Source of the DNA: Megalonaias nervosa
Lineage: Eukaryota; Mollusca; Bivalvia; Unionida; Unionidae
Length of the DNA stretch: 64,000 nucleotides
NCBI GenBank assembly: GCA_016617855.1
Contig: JAECUM010001766.1
Coordinates: 62,001 to 126,000, forward strand
Direction of reading: 5' to 3'
Part shown: piece by piece, positions 22,114-35,755 of the stretch
Layout of the letters: each line of letters begins with the position of its first letter
Numbering within the stretch: position 1 is the first letter of the stretch
The notes under the pieces: generated by a model
Seen by the model: the letters and a program-made list of their open reading frames with translations, nothing else
What the model was told of the DNA's origin: nothing
Databases searched by the model: none
Program-made: the position numbers and the translations under genes

Positions 22114-23241
22114 CTTTAGATCTTAAATTGGGTTATTTTAAACGTAATTTTATACACGGCAACTGGGGTGGGGTGGGGGTGACTTGTTCCCTTTGCGCTT
22201 CCACTTTAGTCCGTTGCTTTGATGCAGGCCGTGCGTAAGGAGTACGTCAGTACGTCCGTCTATATCCATTAAAGTTTGCTAGTACCAAAACTATGAAGCT
22301 GCAAATTAAACACGTAATCGTAATCACAAGTACATGATCTTTGTTCTATTATCGTGCCATAACAGCAATTTGTCATGCTTTCTCTTGTTTTGTTTTTTTT
22401 TAAATATAGCATTTTTGAACTTGGGCTTATTCTCTTTTCTTAAGGAAACTTTCTTAGCACATTTACGAAGAAAAAAACCGTAAGGTAGGTAAATATACAT
22501 TTAGTAGACGTAGTTCTATATGTTATATGTAGATGACTTGATTAGATGCTAAGTGCATTACAGCAAACATTTATAAAAAATTTTGGCAAATTTATTAACC
22601 TTTGGACTTGGCAAATGAGGTAAACAAATGAAATATGTATAGGCATCTTTGTAGAAGGCCTCCTTAGATTTTCAGGTCACTTTTATGTTAATTTTTTTTT
22701 ATTACACACACACACACACGACGACAACAACAAAATTCATGAAAAAAATAATGGTTTTGCATATGCGTCACCAGATGACCTTATTCGATGTTTGTGCAGT
22801 TATAGTGGACATTGTTTTCTTCTAGATTTGATGGAATTTTTGGAACATGGACTTTTGTTCTTCACTGTCTGCAAAAACAAATATAGTTTCCATCAATGTT
22901 TACTGGGTAACCTGGAATCCTCAAATACATAAGTTAGATCTAAACACGGAATATAGTTGTCTTTACTTCATACATACATACATACATATATACATAGATT
23001 GAAAGTCGTGATAATTCCTTTTTAAATACAATCTAAATGCAGTTACATTCTCCAGTGTTCCGTGAAAGTTTGAGCACATTATGTCTTCGTCTGCGCTTTC
23101 AACTTTGCCCCTAGATCTTGAACCATTATTAATTTGAGCTTCCATGTACTCGAAACCTTTTTTGTCAGTCATACATGAACATATCACACATGTTTCAGTG
23201 GAGTTTCCCGCTCTCCCCCACCAAAGTACACAGTGTATTTA

Positions 23242-23291
<50 letters not shown>

Positions 23292-24619
23292 CGCTCGCTC
23301 GCTCCAACCAATGTACAAAGTGTATATACCTGCTAAGAGTACAATACACAAAACACGTGGTCAATCACGGTTGCTATGTACGCGTCGCTAGGCATCAATA
23401 CAATTTAAGTACAAGAGTTAACTATTGAACAGGTAAATCTTGTTGAAAATATCTACCCAAGACTAACCCAGGAAGAGTGATCTTAGGGATTAAACAATGG
23501 CAGAAGGTGGGTTGTAATTAATATACCTGTTGTTAGCGCTAATTGCTTTTGTTTGCCGTTAGGTAGACGTTTAAACCTGATTTCAAAGCAAGAGGTCGTG
23601 ATTTGCTTGATTATCTCTACTGAGGGAGTGAACGACAATTATCATGCATCATTTCTGTGAATGTTGCATTCAGATTTGTGCCATGGAGAAATCTGTGAAT
23701 GAATTTGACTTGAGAAAGTCAGTATATTCTATATTTTCATTGCCGTTAAATTTAGAATATGTAGCTGTTCTTTACTTCAAGATATATTTCTGTTCGTACT
23801 CATGTTACACCGTGTTTAACTTGGGATATGTGAGCAAGGTGTCCTTGTTAATTGAAAGTAACATTTATGTTGACGGACACTTTTCTTTGTGTTTGATTCG
23901 AAGAAAAAAATTAAGCAGATTCAAGTGTTGGCTCTATACCATGATCCATTTGTCAAATATCAGTTGTCGTAATCTCATTTTCATTCATTTTATAAGTCCA
24001 TTAGTGTATATTGTTTTGATTAAAAATTACTGGCCTGATAAGTGAATTGTGTAGAAGATGGACAGACACCAAAAACGTCCTTTTTCTTCCTCACCCAACC
24101 ACATACGTGCCACACTCTGGCTGTCCACTGTTAAATAAAGTTGACTCTCGTTACAACGGCTAACTTGATAAATTCCGTCAATATATCGAGTATGCTGTTG
24201 TATAAGTTAGTGCATTTTTTTTAGACAAGTTATCTAACTCGTTAGGGTGTACACAACATACAATAAAACAGAAAAAAAGAACAGAAAATGGGAAGATTGC
24301 ATGCTTGTCGTTACTGCTTTTTCAAATATTTTCCAGTCTGTCTGAAAATATTTGTGGCAGCTTTCCATGCAGACAAAAAATATTATTACATAATCCGGGT
24401 TATGACATGGTTTGTATACCTAGATGTAATGTGTCATAAATGATTTATCTCACTCGTTCTATGTAATTTATCCTGGCAAAGTTACTTAAATCATTATACA
24501 AGAACATGTGTTTACTTTACCTTGGATACGCAGAGCGTATTGTATTATGATGTCCGCCCGTCTATCTTGTATTGACTTCGCTTCCGCACAATCACTCAAG
24601 TTGTTAACCATGTACAGCT
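22114..24619. other. Non-coding DNA with microsatellites
   Basis: I see no gene. There is a (CA)n run near 22707-22720, (CATA)n near 22970-22990 and a (CT)n(CGCT)n run at 23248-23305. The 133-codon frame at 23644-24045 is Cys- and Phe-rich without motif or splice context and I do not call it. Confidence 0.45.
23248..23305. repeat. (CT)n/(GCTC)n microsatellite
   Basis: About 21 CT units followed by four CGCT units. Confidence 0.95.
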
Positions 24620-24985
24620 GACAGCCTTGGTGTATGACTCGAACTTGGGGTCAGGAAGAACATTGTCGAATTCAGATTCACTGGTCACTGTGACCGAAAT
24701 AAGAAAATGGTTTCTGCATAATAACTCGACTCTTCCACCATCTAAAGTTACCAAATGTTATGGATGGTTTGCCCTTGGAGTGAGAAAGAAACACATCGAT
24801 TTCAAGATCAGAAGGTCAAAAGTCAAGGTCATTGTGATTTAAAGAAGAGAAATTTATTGTACACATTAACTTAGGTCTCCACCATGTGCAGCAAAAAAAT
24901 GACGTAAAGAAAAAGCCTGTCGATTTCGTAGTTAAAAGGTCACTGACAAAAAGAAAAATGGTTTCTGCAAAACAATTTCGGCTCT
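24620..24985 (-). repeat. Diverged copies of the 'GACCTTTTGAC' tandem family
   Basis: Read on the - strand this stretch has two or three copies of a unit with GTGACCTTGACTTTTGACC, GAAATCGATG and GCAGAAACCATTTTTCTT. The same family forms an array at 37740-38580 and appears at 63830-63930. Confidence 0.55.
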
Positions 24986-25054
24986 TTCGGGTGAAGACAC
25001 AAACAGAGTTGTCAAAATATACAGGCAGTATTCAAAATGCTTTTCTTTGTACGT

Positions 25055-25292
25055 GTGTGTGATTTGGATTTTTAACATAACATTAACAATTTTTCAGTCA
25101 TATCGCTACAATGTCTACAGTGTGACAGTTTATCGTCATGTCTAGCACTTGGGCATCATGTCGCAGACATGTAGCATCTTGCCCCACCCATATCCTGACA
25201 CCAGGCCAACCAGTCCTATCACTAACCTCTTAATGCTGAGCGCCAAGCGAGGCAACTACTAATACCATTTTAATACGTCTTTGACCGTATCC
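25055..25292 (-). mobile_element. tRNA-SINE copy, 5'-truncated
   Basis: The reverse strand matches the body of the SINE at 30991-31312 (conserved landmark AGTTGCCTCGCTTGGCGCTC) and ends in GT/AC-rich tail sequence. The tRNA-like head is missing. Confidence 0.8.
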
Positions 25293-27684
25293 AAACTTGA
25301 TGACCGTATGAACGATAAAGACCAAGTTTTCACCTCACCCAAATAGTTCCCGGATCTAACTCTCCCCTTATTCTCGAACTGTGCGCAAAATTGGGCCAGG
25401 CAAGTCTTATAGTCCGCACTAATTTTCTCCGAGACAGTAGTTATTACAATTTAGTTAAAATTGCTCAATACATACATCCATTGCATGAGAAATTATAAAA
25501 TTGGCCCAATATAATCCAATAAGAATCACAAAACTATTGGCGCATATTTGGTTCTTTAGATGAATAAAACTGTACTCTTGAGAAAACAGCGAATAATTGT
25601 GTGGAAGACCACTAAAACAAAAAGGCAAACAACATCGGGTATGAAAACGTAGACAAAGTGGTAGTTTACAAGTGGTCGTACTGTCGACAATTTTCATGTA
25701 CCCACAATAATGTGAATTGGCATTTCCTTTTCCGTAAATATGTCACTTTGTATTTGTTTTTACTGATTTTACTGCAAAAGACATTCAACTACTACATTTT
25801 TTTTAGTATAATCAAGTTTTTACTTGTAATTTTTAAACGAAATTTTCAAGTATAGCATTGCTCATGACTTTGGGTAATTAAATTCGGACCTTGGTATTGT
25901 TAGATACTTATGGCCATTTACTATATAATTCAGCTAAAATGCGGTAAGTTGTTTGAGTGGCAAAGGCTTGTGTATTTTAATTGGTTCTTATCAGCAATCG
26001 CTGCTGACGCGCGATTAGTCAGATCATAGCTGTGCTGTACAGTTGGTAAATTGGCGGATTGGTGGTAGAGTCAGTTCCTTAAAATCATGGTGTATGCAAT
26101 CCGGTTTCTCTGCGTCTGTCTTATTGTGAGGAGGGGGTACAAAGTAACGCCACTGTAATGTCAGATTAGCGTCTGCAGTAATAACTATTTTTGCATAATC
26201 AGATAGATTCCAGACAATTTTACGCTTGTGACTTTATTTTGTGCGACGGATTTAAGCATTGGAATTTTATGTGACGGTTGGGTCTAGTTTTGTTATGTCG
26301 ATTTTAGCGACAGCAGTACATCAAAGCACGAAATTTGACAAATATGTGGAGGCATTAGTTGCTTAAAGTATCAAAACTGAGGGAGAACTAGAGTTTTGTC
26401 AGTAAATTTTGAATAATCAATCAGTTTATAAAGAATAAAAATCACGCACGGTTTGGCACATTTCAACTTCGCCGGTGTATTCTGAACACACTGTACCATC
26501 TGGTTTTGTCCTCCGGTTCCAATACTTTACACGTGCTTATTTGTAGGTTTGAACCAAAATTATGATTCTGATATATTGGAATAAAACATGGTTTGCTATG
26601 TGCAACCGTTTACCGGGGCGGAGGTGAGCAATTTCACCCATAGGTCGAAACGGGGGTGGGTGGATGGATCAAAAAGTCTTTCCTAAAAGCTCTGGCAGTC
26701 GTTTTCATACAACAAGCGGCACATTATAGTTATCATTGCAATTAGGAAATATTTGCTAGACAAAAACATGTACTAAATAGGCATATTTAAAAAAAAGTAG
26801 TTTTTACATAATTTTTAAAAAATGTACTCAAACAGCACGTACATTCTGGTGTTCACGAACAAGTGAATAATGTGAAATCAGATGAAACAGGACCGATCAT
26901 GCAAGATTTAATGATATATTTCAGAGCAGAAAAGTACACCTTTTAACTGCATTGTCTGCCAAAGATTAAAGTTTGCGCGGAGCAAGGTACGAGTGCAACA
27001 ACTTGGCAATGTCAATGATTTCAAATCCCAAACAAAAATCACCATAAATGACTATTACTTAATGCAACTATATTTGCCACTTTCTACATTATCATCGAAA
27101 ACAACTAAACCTAAGTTAAATTAGACAATTTGAAGATTCTGTGATATTCTACAATCGCAATTGCGGTCGGGCAAATTTACCTGTCAAAATATCGCAAGGA
27201 ATTCACACACCAAATTTCATAACATATTAGGCATAGTTTCCATTTCCATGTAAAATATTACTTTGTCACAACTATCCAGTGTTCTGTGATTCATAACATA
27301 TTAACCCATAATATGTCATTCACACTTTGTGACATTTTCTTTTCAAGGATTTCTCATTGATTATGATCAATGTTTCATTGCATTTTCATTTGTTAAACTG
27401 GAAGGAAAATAGACGGGAAAAAATAAACATTTTATCCATGGTTAACAGCGCCGCATTTACCCGTATCACCTCGAATATACTAAGTCAACATGTGCAGTGA
27501 ACCAACAACGATATTGATTACTTCTCAAACAGTTCAACATTCTGCAACACTGCGCTGGGTTTCTACCTTTCATGTGTATGGATTTTATTTGCTTACCACG
27601 AAACTGAATCGGAGCATAGTTGGACAATCCATTGCAAAACAATTTAGAACGTTATACATAACGTGAAAATCAGTGCAAAGAATC
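25293..27684. other. Upstream region of the Death-domain gene
   Basis: No coding sequence is supported. It must contain the promoter and 5' untranslated sequence of the gene starting at 27685, but I cannot point to a TATA box or transcription start with confidence. Confidence 0.4.
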
Positions 27685-29215
27685 ATGCCGCCACTCGCGA
27701 AAGGAACCAGATCGCCCACAAAGAAGAAAACGGCGACGCCAGCATCTAGACGTAAGCAAACACTTGATTTTCATCAGTGCACGTACATTTCTTTTAATTG
27801 TTATGGGCACTAGATTCACACCAAAGGTTGAATCGAAGTTCTTGCTTCGCGAAAGTTTTTAAGGTGTCCATATTTTGTAGCGTATAAGACATAGTCCGAT
27901 TGAAATGGTCTTTCCAGGTAACGTGATTCCCAAATACTATCTAGCAAACGTTGCATTTACCTTCCAACCGAGTATTATGTTCCAAAAAAGAAATAAGACA
28001 AAAACAAGATCTGTACATTTCTTCTATTTTAAATTAAGGCAGATTATTATATAATAAAAGTGGCCTTCAAAGCACGTTTGACTACTTTGTTATAGATCAT
28101 GCTCAGGAAGTTGCGTGTGAATAGCATAACTTTCCATAATGGCCACATCACATCATGAAACAGGAAGCTCTCATTCAACCCGTGTCCGACTTTTTTTTTT
28201 TTTTTTTTTTTTGCATTTAATATTTGACCTAACTTGACCAGTCATCTCCCTTAAATAACTAATTTTGCCCAAACCCTTTGGTTGTTAATTAAGCGCGTTT
28301 AAACAATAAATAACAAGTGTATGTCTTCAGTTATGAGCTTAAGGATAGTTACAAGTTTTGTCAGTGGTGTAGCGAGGGTACTTAGCGCCCGTGGACAAAA
28401 CATAAACTTGGCGCCCCCGGTACTTAGCGCCCGGGGACAAAACATAAACTTGGCGCCCCCTTCGAGTGCATCTGAGATAACGAATAGTTGTATTTTCCTC
28501 ATATTGGCGCCCCTGGCACATGGCGCCCGGGGACAATTGTCCCCCTCCCCGCCCTTCCCAAGCTACGTCACCGAGTTTTGTCCATAACTGTATATTTAAA
28601 TGTACCAACACAAATTAGCTAGTGTTGTAGTACTTGTGAAAAGTTAGGTATTACTTGAAAAAGAAAATTACTGATCAATGGCGCTTGTACTTAATTCACC
28701 CTTGTGCTAAAAATAAACCATGATGTCATTGCCCCGGCTGCAGCCATATTGTTTTCGGACAAAACCGCTAACGACGCGTAGTAACACGGATGCTGGTAGC
28801 ATTTTGAAATTTATAAATAAGATATATATTCTTCTGGAAAAGTAATTATTTAATATGGTGACCTCTAAAAGCATTGTTGCTATGGTTCATGTACAAGTGA
28901 TTCGGGATACCAGTATGATGGTGTTTGGTTCAGTGGATTTGGAAATGATTTTCTAAAGCCTGACAAGGAGAGAGAAGGGTGTATGCGATGGGAGTACACG
29001 TGATTTTACCATAAAAAATGTGACGAAGGATACATATACATGTAGTTTGCACTTTGTTGGTGGAAATGGACCCACCAAGGAACATCCAGACCCAATTAAA
29101 TTGGGAGTCATAGTACGTATTTTTTCGTTTCTTTCTCTCTCTAATTTCTCCAACAGAGGTTGTATCATTAGAGGAATTGGCACAGTTTCTTAAGTCAAAC
29201 AACCTGAATACCATC

Positions 29216-29255
<40 letters not shown>

Positions 29256-29733
29256 TAATTTATTAGTTAATTAAAACAACTACAAAAAAGCTTATACACT
29301 CAACAATGCAGTAGCAGAATGGGGAAGGGTATACATCTATTTTTGTTTGAAAAATATTTAGATGATATATGTTACAATGCATTAATATTTAAATGTTACC
29401 TTATTTTTACAAGTTGTTATGAGAAATATTGACTTGTTAGAAAAAACAAACATTTAGTTCAGCAGTCAGTGACTAGAATAAAATGTGAAGACACAAATGT
29501 TATTTTTAACTTTGCAAAGCTTGACCACACTTGACAGTTTTACCACGCAGAGAATACATGTACTTACAAATTTATGGAATACCAAGAACAGTATCAGTGT
29601 TAATAAACAAGAGTGCTATTTTATTCTTTTCATCATAAACGTTTTTAGTTATTTTCTTTTTTACTTTTATTGTTCAGACGCAGCAGAAGAGAAAGCCACC
29701 GTCTTGGACTCTGTCAACAACAACAACAACAAC

Positions 29734-29764
<31 letters not shown>

Positions 29765-29871
29765 TAATTAGAAGAATAACAACAGCAAAAATAATCATTA
29801 ACACATATAACAGTAACTTGTATTACTTACATACCCATGCAATTATGACAAAATTACTGGGATTATTTGCG

Positions 29872-29916
<45 letters not shown>

Positions 29917-32900
29917 TGAATAATAATAATAATAATGAGTAGAAGATTAACAATAGCAAAAAGCCCACCAGATAACGGTAACTTTTATTACTTACGTATC
30001 CATTCAATTATGACAAAATTACCGGGATGATTAATATAATAAACATTGGAACAATAACAACAATAATAACAACAAAAATAATAAATTTTACTTGTAAATT
30101 TGAATATCAAGGTAATCGTGGGTGTTATGGGGTGCCTTATTGTTTCAAATGGTACAAAACCATACAAGAATGTACAGTTATAAATCAAACACATGTCGAA
30201 GTGACTTCTGGTTTGTATGATTCATGTATACATAAAATACACTGCAGATGGGGGAAAAAAAATCGACATTTCTCTTATTTACAACACTTTGCATACAGAA
30301 GAGTATTGAAATTCAAGATTAAAAAAAATGCACGATTCAAGGAACAATCGAAGTCCAGAAAACATAAACTAGGTCCCGACTTGTATAGTACGCACCTTTT
30401 AAGCAGTATGCTTCTTTTTCCGTTTTTGGGCAGGCCTCTACATTCTAATCATCGCTGTAACAGAATATTGGAATGCTCATCTTTATTCGGATGAACAAAT
30501 TTAGCACCTGGTACATTGTTTTCAGTAAGAACAATAATACGGAAAGTATCACTGGCCACCATTACGCTGGTTCGCCTTGTCCGAAAATCTATTTTTAGAA
30601 ACTGATGTCACTGCGTGTGACGTATCAAAGAGGTAAAAAAGTACAAGCGCCATTAATGTCTGTCTGAAGAACAAAAACATCGATAAGTGTTGTGACAAGA
30701 GTGTAACGTGGCTAAATAAGCAATGATTCTTTTTTAATAACACAATAGACGTGTCATTACAAAATAAGCATTGGTTCTGTTTAACTACAAAACACAGTAG
30801 ACACGTTATACAAACTAAGCAATTGTTCTATTTATCGAAATAACAGACACGTCAAACAAAATGTCCGCATACCTCGGGCTTCAATCCTTTTGTCCATAAA
30901 AACAAAAAAAAAAAAAAAAACAACACACACACATAGAAAGTGAAAGCAGATTTTATACTTACACGACGTCATGCTAAAATGGAGAGTAAATGTGTGCGTG
31001 TTTGTGATTTGGGTTTTTAATGTAGCTTTAACAATTTGTCATATCGCTACAATATCTGCAGTGTGGCAGTTTAAAGACGTCTAGCGCTGGGGCATCATGC
31101 TGCAGACATACATCATCATGTCCTACCCAATAATGTTATCCTGACACCAGGCCGACCAGTCCTAACTCTAACCTCTTAATACCGAGCGCCAAACGAGGCG
31201 GCTGCAAGCACCATTTTTATGTGTTTGGTAAGACTCGGCCGGGGTTCGAACCCGCGAACTCCCGCATCCTAGCCGGACGTTCTAACCACTTAGGCCACCT
31301 TAGCGGTCGAGGAAATTTGACACATTAGGATTTAGTTAGACTAATGTATCTTTCAAAATGCATGTTTGTATTTTTATTAGGTTGTTGATAAATTTGCCTA
31401 TGGCCTGGGCAATATATACATCAAATTTTGTGAACATAAAAAGGTTATCGCAATTAAACTGAACAAAATCCTAGAGCTAGTTTATTTTTCTGTACTATAT
31501 CGTTGTTTAATCTGATGTTCAATTCATACTTCTTTTCTACCATCCCAACCCCACTCACTTCGACTTAGCTGAACTCGTTAACGAATTACGTTCGTGACGT
31601 TCGGCATACATTTAACATGCTCTGTCTATGCAATTACAACATTAAGAGCAACTTTCTGATATGCAAATGAAACTAAAAAACTAATAGAAGTAAAATTTCG
31701 TGTCCAGTTGACAAACCGTGAATTAGAATAATTTGACAAGACCTTGAGTCAAAGCTGGCATAATAACAAGGAAAGTCCGGATGTTGCAAGGGTCGTGTGA
31801 TTCTCAAGCCTGACCAACACAGTCTATACACTACCTTTATGGTTGACTATAGCATCATACATTATAATTTAGTATCTGAATTTCCTCGCGCCCTCTGCTG
31901 GTGCTCATGTTGGCTCTCTGCACGTTGTATGCAAGTTGTAAAACAAATGGTGCATGGGCAGGTTGCGTGAATAGAATCTGCAATTTTGTGTGTGTGTGCG
32001 TGTGTGTGTGTGTGATTTGGATTTTTAATCTAGCTTTAATAATTTTTTTAGTCATATCGCTACGGTCTACAGTGTGTCAGTTTGTAGTGATGTCTAGCAC
32101 TGGGGCATCATGCTGCAGACATGTAGCATCATGTCCCATCCAGTCACATTATCCTGACACCAGGCCGACTAATCCTAACACTAACCTCTTAATGCTGAGC
32201 TCCAAGCGAGGCATCTGCTAGTACTATTTTTTATAAGTCTTTGGTATGACTCGGGCGGGGTTCGAACCCGCGATCCCCACATCCGAAGCGGACGCTCTAA
32301 CCATCTGCAACTGAAAGTGTGTGTAAATTCATAAAAAAGGTGAACTGCTGTGATTTTCTGTACAAGGAAAAGATGGCTAACGAAACAGAATATTGATGAT
32401 AAAAACATCGACACCTTTGCTAGATTTTATCAAGAATTTAATTGTCAGCTTTTTAACTAAATGGGTTTGGTTTGTGAAGTGATCATATTCAAAATTAACT
32501 GTTTAACGGAATTCAGAATAAAATATGATTGAAATTAAGATTAAAATCAGTTAACAAGTTGTGATATATAGTATTATTTGCATCACATGATGGGCTAAAC
32601 AGTCTGTCATGCAGCATTTTGCAAGTTTTATAAGATTTTATGGATATCCCACCCCATATCAAGTATCTATGACTGTAATAACACATATGAGTACGTGACC
32701 TTTCGTTAACTTCAAAATATGCATGTACTTTGCACTACAATTTATTAAAATTTAATAACAAAGTAGCTGATCATAACCTGCCTGTCAAGCCTGCCCCAGA
32801 TATTCGATGATGTGGCCATAAGATAAATGCATATTAAAATTATATTCAAAATCCGAAGATGTTGGGATGTTATGGTAATGAAATAAAAGTAATCGAAATG

Positions 32901-33741
32901 AAAAAATAACACATTAATGTTATTATTAATATTAATCTAGGGTATAGACGGAGAAACACAAACCCTGACACAAAAGTGATAACTATGTCGAGATGAGCTC
33001 TACAAAAACAATGAATAAATAACCTAAAGATCTGATGATACCTTTCTGGAACAAACCGATGTTGCGCCGTGTCTGGATCTCGTTATACTACTTCATTATC
33101 AGTCTGCCTCCTGGTGGATATATTTCAATTTTCAGTATCTTTCTCCAGAAGCTTACTCTGGCTGAAATTTTTTCCTAATCCCTTCCACTTTATGTTGTAA
33201 ATGAACGCTTGCATGATTTTATTTACCATACATTTTAAAGTTTAAAACAGAGACTAACCAGGAAAATTCTGAACAAGGTCCACTATAATAACTTCAGTTA
33301 CCCGAGAGAAGTTGGCTTGCTTGCATGATCATTCTAAATCCATGGTCTCTATTTTCAGCGTCCACTATTTCATCAAAGAATAAAGAGTCAGCCGTGTTGA
33401 CAGACGGAAGTCTTGCAGTGCTTGCACGTGAAGTCGGTGCTGAGAAACTCAATGGACTAATTCTCTCCATGTACCTGAACATCCCCAATACAACCATTGT
33501 CAAATTTGCCAACGAAGCCTCGGACATGGGTCTAATAAACGCTTCCGACAACATGCGTGTTGAAACCACTCAGAGGCTTTTACTGCACTGGAAAAGGCTC
33601 CGTGTCAATTCCAAGGATAAGGAAAAGGTCAAAGATCTGGAACGTGCACTGAAAGAAATTGGCAGAGGTGACATTGCAGAAGTAATAACCGACAAGCACG
33701 CAAATCATGCAGAACTCACTGCGGATGCGTTCAGTTCTTAA
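27685..33741 (+). CDS. Death-domain protein, two coding exons
   Basis: Exon 1 is 27685-27751 (MPPLAKGTRSPTKKKTATPA then SR, donor C|GTAAGC). Exon 2 is 33359-33741 after the acceptor TATTTTCAG. The 67 + 383 nt join in phase to exactly 150 codons (149 aa plus TAA). Residues ~38-120 form a Death domain: SLAVLAREVGAEKLNGLIL, a helix with TIVKFANEASD, then MRVETTQRLLLHWKRLR, with the family's conserved Trp. The amino end is basic and disordered, like a nuclear-localisation patch. Small Death-domain-only proteins act as adaptors in apoptotic or NF-kB-type signalling, binding other Death domains; the partner here is unknown. The intron (27752-33358) carries a hAT MITE, two SINEs and (AAT)n arrays. 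Confidence 0.75.
28354..28581. mobile_element. Non-autonomous hAT (MITE) with 8-bp duplication
   Basis: The element is 28362-28573. Its ends are CAGTGGTGTAGCGAGGG and CCCAAGCTACGTCACCG, the usual hAT-type inverted ends, flanked by a perfect 8-bp duplication AGTTTTGT (28354-28361 and 28574-28581). Inside, a ~55-bp segment with GGCGCCC and GGACAAAACATAAACTTGGC is tandemly duplicated. It lies in the intron of the Death-domain gene; the small open frames here belong to the element. Confidence 0.9.
29215..29935. repeat. Cluster of (AAT)n / (CAA)n microsatellites
   Basis: (AAT)n occurs at about 29217-29253, (CAA)n(TAA)n at 29717-29763 and (AAT)n at 29873-29936. Two related ~90-bp segments with TAACAGTAACTTGTATTACTT and TTATGACAAAATTACTGGGA follow the arrays, so a larger unit seems duplicated here (about 29760-29870 and 29940-30030). 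All intronic. Confidence 0.8.
30991..31312 (-). mobile_element. Full-length tRNA-derived SINE (reference copy)
   Basis: On the - strand: a tRNA-like head with A box (GGTGGCCTAAGTGGTTAGAA) and B box (GGGTTCGAACCC), then a ~200-bp body (landmark GCCGCCTCGTTTGGCGCTCG) and a TTAAAAACCCAAATCAC-type 3' end followed by GT/CA repeats. It is the most complete copy of the family also found at 12636/21769, 18014, 25055 and 31988. Confidence 0.85.
31988..32305 (-). mobile_element. tRNA-derived SINE copy
   Basis: Same family and orientation as 30991-31312, about 680 bp further on. The B box GGGTTCGAACCC is intact (32254-32268 region) and the 3' tail is a (CA)n run at 31988-32013. Confidence 0.85.
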
Positions 33742-34118
33742 TATATTTAGTCATTTCAGGCCAGAATATTTGTACTGTGACCATCTCAGTTGTGTCTATC
33801 CAGCATTCTCATTGACAGACGTTTGAGAGACAGAATAAATTAAGTAATATCATGCACCGAGTGTGGTGAACTTCATTTCGACTAAAAGTCATGCCATGAT
33901 AGATGTTTTCTAACAAGGACCCATATCCTGTAGTACTATGGTTGAAGAAGTCTTGAAAAACTTTTTACAAAAGTATAAGATTATTCATAGCAATTTTTTA
34001 ATTGTAAAGTTTTTTTTCGTATATCTATACTCTGACCCAGGAAATTAAAAGCAAAGTGTAAAACTTATGTTTTTGTTATATAAAATTTACTTAAAGTTTA
34101 CTTTTCCACAAAATGCTT

Positions 34119-34320
34119 GGGGATAACAATAGTTCAGTTGGTAGAGCACCAGACTCATAATCCAAGGAGTGCATGCTCAATTTCCGATCAGGCCTTCCTG
34201 GGTTGACATCATCTTTAGGAAAGGCACTTAGCTCCCATTTCTTTGGCATGACATTGCCAATCATGTGCTAAAAGTTTTAATAAAACCAATAAAATGAAAA
34301 TAAAACAAACAATAAAGTAT
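34119..34320 (+). mobile_element. tRNA-derived SINE of a third family
   Basis: The head AACAATAGTTCAGTTGGTAG then AGCACCAGACTCATAATCC is very tRNA-like (strong A box and anticodon-arm region); the B box is degenerate (TGCTCAATTTCC). A short body with GGAAAGGCACTTAGCTCCCA and an (AAAATGAAAATAAAAC) A-rich end follow. Confidence 0.65.
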
Positions 34321-34426
34321 TCAGCATTCTCTTAATTTCACATATTTTTGGCACAAACACTAATTTAACTATAACTGAACTGTAAAATAAGCCGTGTGTT
34401 GACTTCCTTTCATTAATGGTCCTGGT

Positions 34427-35755
34427 ACACATCATACACATCAGTCACCTGAGCAAAGTCATGCTGAAGATAATTCTCAACAGACTAAAGTCTGAAGCAG
34501 AGAAAATTACTGGTGAAGAGCAGGCAGGCTTCCGAGCAGGAAGGAGCACCACAGAACAAATCTTCAGTCTCAGACTCCTTTGCGAGAAATATCTTCAGCA
34601 CCAGCAGAATCTATACCACGTCTTTATAGGTTTCAAAAAGGCCTTTGATAGGGTGTGGCATGCAGCCTTATGGGCAACTATGAGGAAGTACAACATCAGC
34701 TCAAAGTTGGTGCAGGTTGTTGAGCACCTCTATGACAAAGCCACCAGTGCTGTCCTCATCAATGGCAGCAGAGGAGATTGGTTTCGAACAACAGTTGGAG
34801 TCAGACAGGGATGTATCCTGTCACCTACATTCTTCAACATTTTCCTGGAGAGGATCATGGAGGATGCCTTGCATGACCACAAGGGCACTGTCAGCATCGG
34901 AGGATGAACAATCACAAACCTTCGCTTCGCAGATGATATTGATGGTTTAGCAGGAGATGAAAATGAACTGGCTGACTTGGTTGAACGCCCCGACACAACC
35001 TCCACAGCATACGGTATGGAGATTAGCGCTGAGAAAACCAAACTGATGACAAACAACACCAATGGCATCAGTGCAGAAATAAAGGTCAGTGCACAGAAGC
35101 TGGAAACAGTCACAAACTTTAAGTACTTGGGATCAATTATCACAGACGAGGGCTCCAAACCAGAACTACTTTGCAGGATTGCCCAGACAACAGCAACAAT
35201 AACAAGGTTGAGACCAATATGGAAAGGTACCAACATTGCTTTTGGTTCCAAAATAAGGCTGATGCGCTTGATTGTCATATCTATCTTTCTGTATGCTTGT
35301 GACATGGACACTCACATCAGATCTACAAAGGATTCAAACCTTCGAAATGAGATGCTACCGCAAGATCTTGGGCTTCTCATACATTGACCATGTAAGCAAC
35401 GAAGAAGTCCACAACAGGATCCAATGAGCCATCAGATCCTATGAAGACCCCTTGACCACTGTAAAAAAGTGAAAAACTGAAGTGGTACGGTCATGTCTCA
35501 AGATCATCTGGACTGGCAAAAACAATCTTGCAAGGCACAGTGTGAGGGTGCAGAAGAAGCGGCAGAGAGAAAAAGAGGTGGGAAGACAACATTAAGGAGT
35601 GGACAGGCATGGGATTTGGAGATTCCTAAAGGGCAGTAGAGAACAGGGAAAAGATGGAGAGAATCGGTTGCAAAGTCAACTGTGGTGCCCCTCTGACCTC
35701 TTGGGTTAAGGGATTGATGATGATGATGATGATGATAATGATGACACATCATACA
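34427..35755 (+). mobile_element. 5'-truncated non-LTR retrotransposon (LINE) with 12-bp duplication
   Basis: The body 34439-35743 is flanked by a perfect 12-bp duplication, ACACATCATACA (34427-34438 and 35744-35755), and ends in (GAT)n. It begins inside the reverse transcriptase: EEQAGFRAGRSTTEQI, the FDRVWH motif, TVGVRQGCILSPTFFN, then FADD and KYLGSIITDEG. Frame breaks near 34905 (TGA), 34950-34980 and 35320 onward show it is dead. A short tandem 3' end and this RT style suggest an RTE-like clade. Confidence 0.85.

Noticed and set aside
23644..24045. 133-codon open frame
   Set aside because: No domain, no splice context, Cys/Phe/Ile-rich composition as expected from AT-rich non-coding DNA.
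28299..28611. Three open frames with internal repeats
   Set aside because: They are translations of a hAT MITE with a duplicated segment and an exact 8-bp target duplication.
21774..32305. tRNA-like heads considered as functional tRNA genes
   Set aside because: They are attached to a repeated SINE body and cannot form complete cloverleaves; several lack the A- or B-box half.
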